Source: Gloeophyllum trabeum ATCC 11539
Lineage: Eukaryota > Basidiomycota > Agaricomycetes > Gloeophyllales > Gloeophyllaceae
Length of the DNA stretch: 64,000 nt
NCBI RefSeq assembly: GCF_000344685.1
Contig: NW_006920411.1
Location: 3,203,308 to 3,267,307, forward strand
Direction of reading: 5' to 3'
This document shows positions 11,991 to 23,542 of the stretch, in pieces (position 1 is the first letter of the stretch; every line of letters begins with the position of its first letter). The notes beneath the pieces are model-generated. The model was given only the letters and a program-made list of their open reading frames with translations. It made no database searches and was not told where the DNA came from. The translations under genes were made by a program, and so were the position numbers.

Positions 11991-14311
11991 GCCGAGCCCC
12001 TTGTGTTCGGAGTGTGTTCGTTCTTCTCTCTCGATCCTGTATGGTTCCTTCTTTGGGTTATTGTAGTTGGAATCTAAAGCGCTGTCGTTTGATGCTTTCG
12101 GTCTGCTTGTTATTCCCACCATCTAGACATCGAATGTCTACGGACTCGTGGAACCAATGTATCCCTACTCCCTCTGTATCGATAATTGGCTGAAATTATA
12201 TACCTTATCCGAACGTGTAGCTAGAGTAACTTGTACTCTTTGACCTGATTTGTAGCACTTCCTATTTATTCAATCAAGGCAGACTGCTATGCTCTCCAAA
12301 AGGAGCCTTTTACCCTCTTCCCCACGGCGTCGTCATTCGCGCGCTGCGACTACGGCCAGGGCCAAAGTTTGCATAATGTTGCCACCTCCAGAGACTCTTC
12401 ACCAGATCATTGGGAAACCTTGCCGCCATCGGGCCCTTATGTGCTCAGCAATGTCCGTCGTAATCGTGACTGGAGCCAACTAAGACTGGGAGTTTGTAAA
12501 GGTACACCTAAAAGGGGTATCCCAAGATATCGTCACTGTCGCAAGGGAATGCATGGTAGGTTCGCGCCTTGGTTCAAACCTTGAGAGTAGCTTCATACTC
12601 GCACCATTACTCCTCAAGCACCCTCGGTAGTGAGGCACATCAAAGACTCGCGCGGAAATATCCATCCACAAATGTCACTTAATGTTGGATTTCTGGGAAT
12701 GGGCTATATGTATCGTGGCCGCGTAGGGAGCCCCATTCCGTTCCAATGATGCGGCTAAACCATGTAGTTGATGCGGCGATGGGAAGTGTTGAGAGTGATC
12801 CTGATCATCAAGATGCGGGAGTACCACCTCGGCCGGGTCCTTATTCGTCGTATGAACATCATCAAAGACTGACCTTCACCAAGGTTAGAGAAAACGGGTC
12901 AGCATATGCGCACGGGTCGCGATTTTGACCTGCCTATAGTGACCAGCTTAAGTAGATGGGCGCGAAATGACTGGAGGAAAGGGTGAGAAATCGAATGGCC
13001 TTAGATAGGTTCCGGCGCGTGATTTGGCATTGCAAATGTCATATCTTATTTACGACGGTCAAACCGTTTAGTGATCCTCAAGTAAACGTACCATCGACAC
13101 ATACCTCACGGACTGGCTCAATTCATCACGAATTACTCGGTATTTCCGGCAGTAAGAGTGAATCCGACGAGTCAGCTCGATGCTCATCTGAATCAGAGGA
13201 TTATGGCCATCCAAGCCAAACAGAGCAGTAAGCGAGCTGCTCCCCGTGTTTCGCTCTAGATACTTTAACCATGTTTACCTGTAAGCTGTATCTATCGGAT
13301 AGATATGTTGGAAGTCATTGACATAGCTCAGGCTAAGAGACGAAACGGACAACTCCCATAGGAAATGGATGAACGCTCTCTGCCAAACTTCCGGCTTGTC
13401 GTACCCTTGCAACTTTCCTAGAGCGTCGTGAAAGCTTGGCTTTCGGACGCTTGTGGCAATGACTTGGTACGATAGAGCATAGTGCATCCCTGTCACATAA
13501 TATGGGTGCACGAGAGGGGATGAAATACGCACCAACTCGATGCCACTACGAGATGCTGTATACGCGCCTTGCTGCCCGACGGGAATATTGGACGACTTCT
13601 GACCCACGTCTAAAATAATTCGATACAAGATCATTTCCTGTCGAGCGTCGGAATACATAGGGTGTCCATGTTGGAATTTCGGGGTAATCGGACGAGCTTG
13701 CGAGCTCGCGCGCGATAGGACAGGGCCGTTGTAGGCGGCCGTAGTGGATGAATATTTATGCGGAACTCATATATAGTCGCTGTATCTACTCGTTGTACAG
13801 TACGCGATTGCCCTTCGGGCAACCGACCGCCTGGGGCAAACGTGCTTGTCTTCCGTTTGCTTGGAATATTTCAACAGTCCACTCTACCTGATACCTTCAA
13901 GCTTTACTCGAGTATCTACAAGTAACGGTTTGGTTCAGTCGCGGTGATGCTCTCAGTCCAGAAAAGAGCTGAGTCGAGATTTCGCGATTTGGAAGAGACA
14001 GTGAAGAAGATTCAAGCTTGCTCTACTAGGTCACTCGTGTCGGCTGAGTGTGCATATGAGAACTGAATCCGGAAGTGACGGAAAGTTTCAGGAAGCAAAC
14101 AGCGCAAGATCAGTTTCCCTAATGCCACTTTGACAAACATGAGCAAATTAACATCGCATCTGGAACATATGCCGGATTTGGGCGGCTGGTTTATGTTGCA
14201 TAAATGATAATCCGAGTCTCTCAGCGAGCCAGTGGCAAGCGACTTTACGAATGAGGAATACGGGGTTCGTCTGTTCAGTGTATAGCTTTGCCTTTGTTGA
14301 ACGTCCAAATC
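11991..14311. other. No gene recognised between regulator and gap repeat
   Basis: About 2.3 kb of sequence with only short frames of no recognisable content. The first hundred bases probably hold the 3' untranslated region of the upstream zinc-finger gene. Nothing else could be supported. Confidence 0.45.
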
Positions 14312-14845
14312 TTGAAAGCCGATCGTCCCCAACCGCCGTCTTAGCTGACGCTTCTAAAAAGATACTAGTACACAAGACGTAGTGTTGCTCCTGCAGTGAG
14401 GTGACTTTGCAGACTGTCTCACTTCACTTCAAGTTTGACGTACTTCACCCACTGCACAGTCGTCATGAATTGCCTTTGAAGACTGCATTGAAGTCTGATC
14501 ATGGCCACGTGCTGACCGTTAATGGCAGCGCGCGCCACCAGACGCGCTCGCCCTGCGTCCAAGTGGTGTCCGAGTCGCAGAGTCGCATCTACTCCGCGTC
14601 ATACCCCGTGCAGAGATAACAATAGAATGGCTGTGGCAGATAGCCTCCATGATATGCTGGCAGTTTGCACTGGGCTCAAGAAATTCGTCAGGAGTCCATA
14701 TGACAAGGTGTCGACTTGACTTTTGGTATCGTACGTCCTGGCAGATGGTATGGGCATTATTAGTGTATTTTAGAGTACAATGTATATGCAGATATCCCCG
14801 AGTTCGTCCTACGAGGACAAGTCAGTGCCTTCACCACGCGTATGT
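14312..14845. repeat. Left copy of gap-flanking duplication (contig end)
   Basis: This 534 bp segment is repeated, with a few single-base length differences, at 15372-15908 on the other side of the N run. It includes unique flank, the left target-site copy and the left part of the hAT-like element. It ends at the first N inside the element. The simplest reading is that it is the end of one contig overlapping the start of the next, not a biological tandem repeat. Confidence 0.85.
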
Positions 14846-15370
14846 NNNNNNNNNNNNNNNNNNNNNNNNNNNNNNNNNNNNNNNNNNNNNNNNNNNNNNN
14901 NNNNNNNNNNNNNNNNNNNNNNNNNNNNNNNNNNNNNNNNNNNNNNNNNNNNNNNNNNNNNNNNNNNNNNNNNNNNNNNNNNNNNNNNNNNNNNNNNNNN
15001 NNNNNNNNNNNNNNNNNNNNNNNNNNNNNNNNNNNNNNNNNNNNNNNNNNNNNNNNNNNNNNNNNNNNNNNNNNNNNNNNNNNNNNNNNNNNNNNNNNNN
15101 NNNNNNNNNNNNNNNNNNNNNNNNNNNNNNNNNNNNNNNNNNNNNNNNNNNNNNNNNNNNNNNNNNNNNNNNNNNNNNNNNNNNNNNNNNNNNNNNNNNN
15201 NNNNNNNNNNNNNNNNNNNNNNNNNNNNNNNNNNNNNNNNNNNNNNNNNNNNNNNNNNNNNNNNNNNNNNNNNNNNNNNNNNNNNNNNNNNNNNNNNNNN
15301 NNNNNNNNNNNNNNNNNNNNNNNNNNNNNNNNNNNNNNNNNNNNNNNNNNNNNNNNNNNNNNNNNNNNNN
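14846..15370. other. Assembly gap (525 N)
   Basis: Run of 525 N. Any frames spanning it are artefacts. The flanks duplicate each other over about 535 bp, nearly the same length as the gap. Confidence 0.98.
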
Positions 15371-15371
15371 A

Positions 15372-15908
15372 TCTGAAATCCGATCGTCCCCAACCCGCCG
15401 TCTTAGGCTGACGCTTCTAAAAAGATACTAGTACACAAGACGTAGTGTTGCTCCCTGCAGTGAGGTGACTTGCAGACTGTCTCACTTCACTTCAAGTTTG
15501 ACGTACTTCACCCACTGCACAGTCGTCATGAATTGCCTTTGAAGACTGCATTGAAGTCTGATCATGGCCACGTGCTGACCGTTAATGGCAGCGCGCGCCA
15601 CCAGACGCGCTCGCCCTGCGTCCAAGTGGTGTCCGAGTCGCAGAGTCGCATCTACTCCGCGTCATACCCCGTGCAGAGATAACAATAGAATGGCTGTGGC
15701 AGATAGCCTCCATGATATGCTGGCAGTTTGCACTGGGCTCAAGAAATTCGTCAGGAGTCCATATGACAAGGTGTCGACTTGACTTTTGGTATCGTACGTC
15801 CTGGCAGATGGTATGGGCATTATTAGTGTATTTTAGAGTACAATGTATATGCAGATATCCCCGAGTTCGTCCTACGAGGACAAGTCAGTGCCTTCACCAC
15901 GCGTATGT
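15372..15908. repeat. Right copy of gap-flanking duplication (contig start)
   Basis: Repeats 14312-14845. The only differences seen lie in the first hundred or so bases and are mostly one-base homopolymer changes (extra C in CCC, extra G in GG, extra C in CTCCC, one T fewer in TTT). The hAT terminal repeat at 16048 matches the left copy, not this one, at the CTCC/CTCCC difference. This suggests base-calling errors at the contig start. Confidence 0.85.
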
Positions 15909-16048
15909 GGGAATATTACGGGATATTCCGTGGCTGATCTGCCCACTTCAATGAAGACATTGAAGCGCCTTCAACTTCACTTCACTCGGGTTGAAGTGTC
16001 AAAAACTCCACTGTGCAACACTGCAACTTCACTGCAGGAGCAACACTA
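15443..16048. mobile_element. Non-autonomous hAT-like transposon
   Basis: A 606 bp element bounded by terminal inverted repeats of about 20 bp: TAGTGTTGCTCC(C)TGCAG at the left and its complement, ending GGAGCAACACTA, at the right. Identical 8 bp direct repeats, ACAAGACG, flank it at 15435-15442 and 16049-16056. An 8 bp target duplication and ends beginning TAGNG are hallmarks of the hAT superfamily. The interior has no transposase, only short frames, so it would need a transposase supplied in trans. Several TTCACTTCA/TGAAGTG-type motifs lie near both ends and may be subterminal transposase sites. The left part is also present before the gap (from 14380) through the contig-overlap duplication. 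Confidence 0.85.
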
Positions 16049-16056
16049 ACAAGACG

Positions 16057-19000
16057 TACTCACAAGCACAATACTACAAAATTATTTGCATGGATCCGGA
16101 GACCAGATAATCTCCAATCGTTGGCCTTCTTGTCGCTGCTCACAAACGAAGGCTAACTAATAGTGCTAGTCACATCAGGCAGTCCATGCTGATCCCAAGC
16201 GAGACGCTGGTGCAACTGCCAACCGGTAGAATGTAGTAAGCTTACTTCACGACGTATCTCATGCCACCGTGTTCTTTGACCGTCTTGGTATTTGGTCGAG
16301 CCTGTTGCAGGCTCACTGAAAAACCAAATACATCCGCAAAACGAGGAATATATATTCGCGGCCCGCCGGGTACTGAGGCCGCCCACCGGGGATTTTATAG
16401 GCATGAAATGCAGCCCCATTATTCACTCATGGTTACCTATCTACCCAGAGACAGAAACATAACACAACTATTGTGTGCCCATTGCAACGCCACTACTTAT
16501 ACAAGATCCGTCCGGACTCTTTCACGCGGCGTGGTTCGAGGGTAGCTTGACGCAGCACGAATAGCTCACCCCTTGCGGCAGAGGAATAGGCGCATCGAGC
16601 ATGAGTTTACTCAGGCAGGCCAAACCTACCCCTACCCCTTTCTCTAGCGATTGGGAGCAGGCTTCAGAATGTGATGAAGAACTATGGGGTATAATGCGTG
16701 TATGTATAACATCCCGGTGTACGTCCATCGCTCACATAAATAGCATTAGGACGTTCGGATCATTGTGCCGCGCTCAGACAGGACCAAATGCATGGTGCTC
16801 TACCGTCAATCGATTGTGAGCAATCTCCTGATTATGTTGAGCTGCCCCCTGCTAGCGGACTTATGTGTAGCGCTCTCAATCGGTAGTTGCTCTCGCAATT
16901 GGATAGCACACGGACCAATATCAAGACTGCGATAATGACAATGCGCAGAGTCCAGTGTTTCGGACCCCGTCGAATCCAAGCGATTGAACGGGTATGTCCG
17001 ATACCGAGAGAGTGCAATCGTTTATATACTTTTGGAAGCCTAACTACGTTACAAACCTGATCAGGGCTCTGTCGGTGTCAGAGTACTGAAGCGGTGGCGG
17101 TTTGCTTTATTTGTGAGTGAATCGTACATCTCTCCGCTTTGGCTTCGGAAGTCCCTGACTTCGACAGGGACGTTGCGAGTCAAATCATCCGCTTATATTC
17201 TCACAGGAGTTCATACAGTCCTGAAGGCGCGATGTTCCAGATGGCTGCGTTACGAGGTCAGTAAATGTTGCTGCAGATAGCCATAGCCTTTGGACTGACG
17301 TACTTGGAACGACAGCGGTTGCAACTCGCTAGCAATGGCATGGCACTCACCGAGAAACTACCGGAGGTAGGAAACACGCGGTGTTGCCCGCGATACATCG
17401 GGACGATGGGGTTCCTTGTCCAGATCGGTCTAGCTGGCTGCTATTCATGATAATCGGCCTCTCAGCTGCCTATCTGCGTACGGCCGCCGAGTCCTCCCAC
17501 TGCAGCGGGGAGTATTGCTTCAGCCGACCGGTGGATTCTGTATGAGCCAGTCGTTGCATATTATGCGTCATCGACTCCTCCTCCGTGGAGATGCCGTTGT
17601 CGGTGAATAGGCCTTGGGGTCGCGTACCCTATGGGACGTATCCCACGGGCTGCACTGTGGCACAGCAGCCACTGATAATTCTGGTCCCGCCTCGTCCTCG
17701 TGACGCAGCTCTGACTATTCGTGCGGTCATTGTCACGCCCAAACTGTGAACCCGTCATTATGGATAATACGCCTGTTCGTTGCTCGTCATAAAGCAGCAG
17801 CGGAAAATACATCGGATCCTGCAACGCACCGCGGTTAGAAAGCACACCTAAGCATACTTTGCTGGCTGGAGGACCATGGACGAGCCTCGCAAAACGCCGT
17901 GACTGACTCGATACCATCATGGGAAGTGGGTGAGGTCGAGGAGCAGTCGGTCTATACGTACGGCTGATCACCCGATACTCGACGAGACTGCTCTGATCTA
18001 GGACGATTGGAGTGCCTCATCGAGCGCTTTAAACCAACTGCAATAGATCCACGGTCCTTCGCTTCGGCATACCCCATTAAGCCATTTGCTAGCGAACGTT
18101 TCGCGTCTCAAGAAGCAAGGGCTCAGGGCAAAGAGCTCCAGCTTGTCACATGGTACGTCGAGCCGTTGTATCTATCTCTTTGCTTGCTGCCTCTCGTACG
18201 TTAATTTTTCATCCCTTGGCCATAGCTAATTCTTGTAGCATAGCAACAGTCTTCATAGGCACTGCAATAAGAGTTCATCCCCAATGACTCCAAGGACGTA
18301 GAAGATATTAGAATGACCATCCTTAAACATAGGCGATCCCCCCGAATTCTAGGTCTATGATGTTCTCTCGTGATCGGACATGTCGTGGTCTTCATTCCAG
18401 CCCAGCTGTCTCATTGTCCACCGGGCCAGACAGTCCCGCGCCGCCGACGCTGAGTAACTCGGAGCCAATTTGCGGCGCACTGTCTACGACGTTCCTTACG
18501 AGTAGTGAAGCTAACCTCCCAGCCATCACTGAGTATCATCAACCATACTGTTTGGACAGCTTCGCTTATACTGGTTCAAGCATCCGCAAAATAACGCAGA
18601 CTTACTCGACATGGATACCTGCCTGACCAGACTTACGCTAATTTTGAGTCTGCATCTTCGCGCCAGAGCTTAGCTCGCACAATCGCCATTCCATACGGGC
18701 AGGGCGAGTGGATGTCCGGGCCGAGTTCCAAAGTTTCACTTCCCGGTTCGTCTACCTGTATCAAATGCTTGGGAGCTCCGCGCGACCACACGTACATTCC
18801 AGTGCGTTTCCATGCACACTTACTGCATCACGCCATGATCTGCCATCCAGCACTTTTTCATAGATCCGGAAACGATGTACACCGGACCCAGCTACTGCTT
18901 TGGACGGTGTATGTGCTCGGACCTCCCCTATGATCCACTGAACCACTTCTCCTCCTTCCGGTACTCAAGCTTTTAAGACATTTTGAATGTAGAAACTCGG

Positions 19001-19764
19001 CAGACCCCGGAGAAGGCATCTTGACGGAACTTACAATGAATGGAACCTAGAAGCGCTGCAACGAAGACGCATCACGGTAACATGTCCTCTGTGCTCGCAT
19101 CCGCGACAGTCTTGAAGGACGTCGCCGCACCGACTTGTATGAAGTAATCAGTCACAAAGGAGGAAGTCGCGAAGCAGCCAGCCCAACATCGACCACAACA
19201 GTGGTTGTGATGGCATGATCTCGACTGACGTGGCATTTGAGCGCATCCAGTGATTAGGACTCTTATTCTGGGACTCAAGGACTATCAATACCCATCCTGG
19301 TACGTCAATCCCACCACCCTGTTAGGGCCTCTCCATCCCTCCTGACAATGTCTAGAATTGATGGCGGACCCGAGGCGTTGATCGTCGAATATTAGAAAAT
19401 TAGACCCAAACCGCGATAACATTCTCAGGGCTTGCACATCCTTAGGCACGGATCCATTGACGATCCATTGCCACCGAATCAGTCGATCCGAGTGGTAGAC
19501 CTGACATCCCCATTACGAAGCGCGTTAAGCCTATCTCATCCGTATCGCTCGGAGTCACACGGTTATCAATGTACCCCTCAGGTGCTAGCACCTAATAAAG
19601 CCCATCCCAATCTTGTTGCCCTCCTCATCTTAGCCCGTGATACGCTGGAGGCACGTTGATTGTGAGCGTAGCCTCCTCGTCGAACCCGTATGAGATTCTC
19701 AATCATAATTCCTCCTTGGACTGCTCACATTCTACACAGGCGACTTCGATTCTGCAGCACATCA
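16057..19764. other. 3.7 kb without recognisable genes
   Basis: No frame longer than about 140 codons, none with domain-like composition or intron-linked continuation, no tRNA and no clear element ends seen. The last bases before 19765 should carry the promoter of the second zinc-finger gene. Confidence 0.45.
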
Positions 19765-21044
19765 ATGAGTCGTTTACCTGGCATACGAGAGTTGTTTCCT
19801 GGTGAGATTGTCCGTGGTTATTGAATGATGCCGTCTAATGCGTCGTTCTGCCCTAGAGCATCTTAATAGCCATCTGTATGGCAAGGAGTGGGTGCAAGTA
19901 GATACTTGTCACTGTAGGAACTGCGTGCCGCAGCCAAAACGCCGATCTGCGTCACCAGAAGCGTTCATTTCCAGTACGTCCCGCGAAGCTTTGATTTTTA
20001 ACGGCGACAACTCGTCCGCAACCTTTCTCACTCTCGCAGCAGAATTCCTCGACGGGCCGCAGGCGACGTCCAACTCCATGGATGAAGACACCGCCCTGCG
20101 CTTGGATGATATTCAGGAATCATTGCAGAGACAGGAATCGCGTTGCAGTCCTTCTCAGTCTCAGGAACCGTTCGCACCTGTTGGCCGACATGAAGATTTA
20201 AATGTCACGCGGTCGACAAGTGTCAGCCTCTGCACCGAACTGGAGAGGAGGCGGCACAGCTTCGAGCAAACCTTCTGGATTAGCGATGTTGTCGACCGGC
20301 CACGGCAGCAGACGCGAAGTCACACTGGACTCAACGAGGAGAGTGCGTCCGGTTTATCCCGAGAAAAGAGCCCATCTTCACCGTCCAACTCGTACAAAAA
20401 CCATCATTATCACAGTGATGTCAAGTCGTACTCACTCCCGATGCCCGCCAAGCTTGAGATGTGGGATGAGGCGAGAAGACATACTTGCAGCATCTGTCAT
20501 AAGAAATTCAATCGACCTAGTAGTCTCCGGATCCACGAGACGACACATACCGGAGCCAAGCGTGAGCATTGTCTGTTAGCCAGATCAATATGTTAGATGC
20601 TTACCTCGCCGCGGACCAGCTTTCAGATGCGACTGGCCCCAGTGTGGACGCTTATTCAATGTTAACTCGAATATGCGCAGGCACTATCGTAACCATATTG
20701 CACTAGCAAACGGTTTACCCCGAGCGCGCTCAAGGCCTGGAGGTCGATCTACGCGGCGTAGACGAGAGGCTTGCAGCACTCATCGCCAAGATCATGGCGT
20801 CTCACTCCATAGTGCACCCTACTCTCCGAGTGTTGGTGAGAAGGAGGAGGAAGAACCCTACAGTCCGAGATCGCTGCATCGTTCAGGGTCCTCCTATCAC
20901 GAAGCACGAAGTCTTTCATCAAATATCTTGCCGCCTCAGCTGCGTCGTTCCGGTGAATTATCATTTTTCGATTGCCCACAAAAATACCGTCCTCACCGCA
21001 CCCCCTTGTTCAATTTTCTTAGGTACCGGAGTAAAAGCCGATGA
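19765..21044 (+). CDS. C2H2 zinc-finger transcription factor, paralogue 2
   Basis: Three exons: 19765-19801, 19857-20561 and 20620-21044, giving 388 residues. Start ATG 19765 encodes MSRLPGIRELFP, followed by a phase-1 intron (GTGAGA...CTAG) and EHLNSHLYGKEW. The short conserved N-terminal block (LPxIRELFP-E) matches the gene at 10240, with its intron at the identical place. Two fingers follow near residues 220-280: CSIC-x12-H-x3-H (KFNRPSSLRIHETTH) and CDWPQC-x12-H-x3-H (RLFNVNSNMRRHYRNH). The second intron (20562-20619, 58 bp, GTGAGC...CAG) again splits the linker Lys-Pro. Unlike paralogue 1 it is not a multiple of three and contains stops. Outside fingers and N-terminus the two proteins diverge; this one is shorter and ends in a basic Ser/Arg-rich tail without the acidic region. 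It is probably a nuclear regulator of unknown targets. Confidence 0.87.
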
Positions 21045-23542
21045 TTTTTCTGACTTGGAGCTGTCCGACTAAGTACTGAAGCAGTCGGACACAATTTCTT
21101 GTGGCAGGCTTTGGCTCGCGCTTACCTAGACGCTGTCTTGTAAAGTCCACGCTTGCAATGCATATCCGAGTCGCTGAGTCCAATCATTGGGATGGCGTGG
21201 GATCCGAACTGTGGATGACGGAGTTCACTCGGATACACTCTCATTGAAGCCCTCAGATTCCCTGTGGTTTAGCGAGTTTCAGGAACGAAACCTTGCATCG
21301 CCGCTGACCCTACGCGCGTCTCGAAGCTCTGGCACCTACGTCAATCGCCGCATGCGTCTATCCACAATCCCTCGAAACGAAGTCAGAGCATCCAAGTAGT
21401 TGGCTCCTGCTCAAGAAGATGACGGCTGGTTACAACTTGTCCGCCATCAACGGGTATTCGATGGTATTCCGATGGGGTTCCCGGGTATGTCCGTTGGGTA
21501 GAGAACGTAAGGACTGGAGTAGACTGAGGCCCATGGATCACCGCGGCTCTAAGATACTACACAAGTATCCTGGCCATCCGCGTGGGAACAACGCGCACTC
21601 ACGCTATGTTCGACGATCTGCGACGAGTTGCAATTTGCGACCACGTTGTACCTAGCCGCCGTCGATGCGAAAGCGAATACCTTAGGCATAGTTACCCCAA
21701 TTAACGAGGTACAAGAAGGAACGGGGAACTTAGCGAGCTTGAGTCGGTAGCTTTGGATGAATTGCCATTAGGCGGCCCCAACGGTGACTTGCCAGACAAC
21801 ACAGGTGTCGGCCGTAAGCAACCGCCCGCGGAGGTAATTCAAGGAAGGAAGTTCCGTGGCTATAATGCGTTTTATTTCGCCGAGTGAAACCACACATCTG
21901 ATGAATGAAAGGTCACAGGGTCTATGTACCCCAGGACTTAGCTCTTACATGGCATCCAACGGGAGAACCGAGAAATAGCCAGGCAAATAGCTCACCGACG
22001 ATATTGATCGAACAGCCAACGTACAGGCTTATAGGTCGACGGTCGCTATGACTAATTCGCGAATCGTACTGGACCGCCAGGAAGTCGCCTCTCTTCTGTG
22101 CAGGCACTTACCTGGTATATCGCTGTGGCAATTTGCGCCTTTGTGTCTGTTTGGCTCGATGCAGACAAACCTTGGAGAAGCTCGGCACAATCGCCGATGA
22201 GACTCCCGATCCCGATACGCCCTTCGCGAAGTTATGCCACCTGACTTCTAGAGGTAACCGCTTCGGGAACGAACATCTCGACACAGAGAAGAGCGAATGA
22301 AGGACGCGGAAAATTTGCTGGTACGAATATTGAGAATCCGTACAAATGAGGTGGCAGCCTAGCAATTCAAGTCAGCATGTCAGTAGCACGGGCTTGACTG
22401 AGGATGCCGTGTAAATCAATTGCAGCATTGTGCACGAAGGTCCGTACTGTCTTCCGTGCTTGATCTGCGTGTTGACATAGGCAACGATGCGACCTCCCGT
22501 CAACAACAAATTCCATTTTCTGACCAAGGCAAGCTCGACAACCCGATGTCAGCGACCCTGATTTTCTCAGCAAGGGCATCCTTCATCGGATTTGCTTAGT
22601 CTATCGCTATGATTATCTTCAGATCGGGATCAAGCTTCGGGTTCTATCTAGATACGGGATTAGGGCTGGCTCGACTGCAGTATTCACACCGACTTATAGA
22701 GACTGCTTACTTACAGACTGGTATGTCTGTGGCATCTCCAGAGGGCAATAGAGGGGGCCACTTCCAACTGTTGCACCATCGAAAATTCTGCAAACTTTTG
22801 TAAATTATAATGGAACAATATCGTAGTCCTGTCGACACTTCAAACGGACTAGTGCGCAAAATAGAGCCAGGTGCAAGGCTGATCCCACGTCAGTGAGTAT
22901 GTTGATGACGTGAGGAGGGCGTGGCTCGCCGTCCCATCGTGGACATGTCCGTGTTCGGTCCCACTCAGCGGGCAAAGAGGGGAGCAGCGCGTCTCACTTC
23001 CGCGGACATGCGCTTTCCAGCGGTACTAGCCATTCTGCGAGCGCAGGCACGCATTCAGTTATCTGAGACGGAATTATCAGTTGTACAGTATATCGGGCGT
23101 GGCATGGAAGTATATCGGATACGTGCAGGTCGCAGCGATCCTGTAGTATGGTACAAGTCGGTGAGCTGTCCGATTCAATTCAAAGTCTAAAAACTTAGGG
23201 GGGAACAATATTGTGTGGTCCTCTCTGAAGACGGTGTCAGTCGGCGGTGCTGCGGGATATATGTCGCTCGACTGAGTCGACTCCGAGGAGTCTTCGGCCG
23301 AAGCTCCTATTGCCAACAGTCCATCAACCATACCTACAACCTGTCTATGTAAGACTACGACCCTTCCAGTGGACAGTAGATGTAGAGCCTGAGGGTTTTG
23401 AGAAGGTAGGGGAACAAACTGAAAGTAAGGACCGGAAAGCTAAGTGCGAATCTAAGTATTACATAGAATGAATGACATAACTACCGAAAAGGGAAATTGA
23501 CCAAAATCCCGTCCACTCAGGGGCTGTATCTCTTTCTTCAAT
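21045..23542. other. 2.5 kb without recognisable genes
   Basis: Only short frames. The first part is probably the 3' region of the zinc-finger gene. No element ends or RNA genes were identified. Confidence 0.45.

Noticed and set aside
14380..14845. Second independent hAT insertion left of gap 1
   Set aside because: It shares the same unique flank and target site as the copy at 15443, so it is the same insertion seen twice through contig overlap.
14649..15431. Long open frames across the first N run
   Set aside because: They consist almost wholly of unknown residues from Ns; the coding signal is an artefact of the gap.
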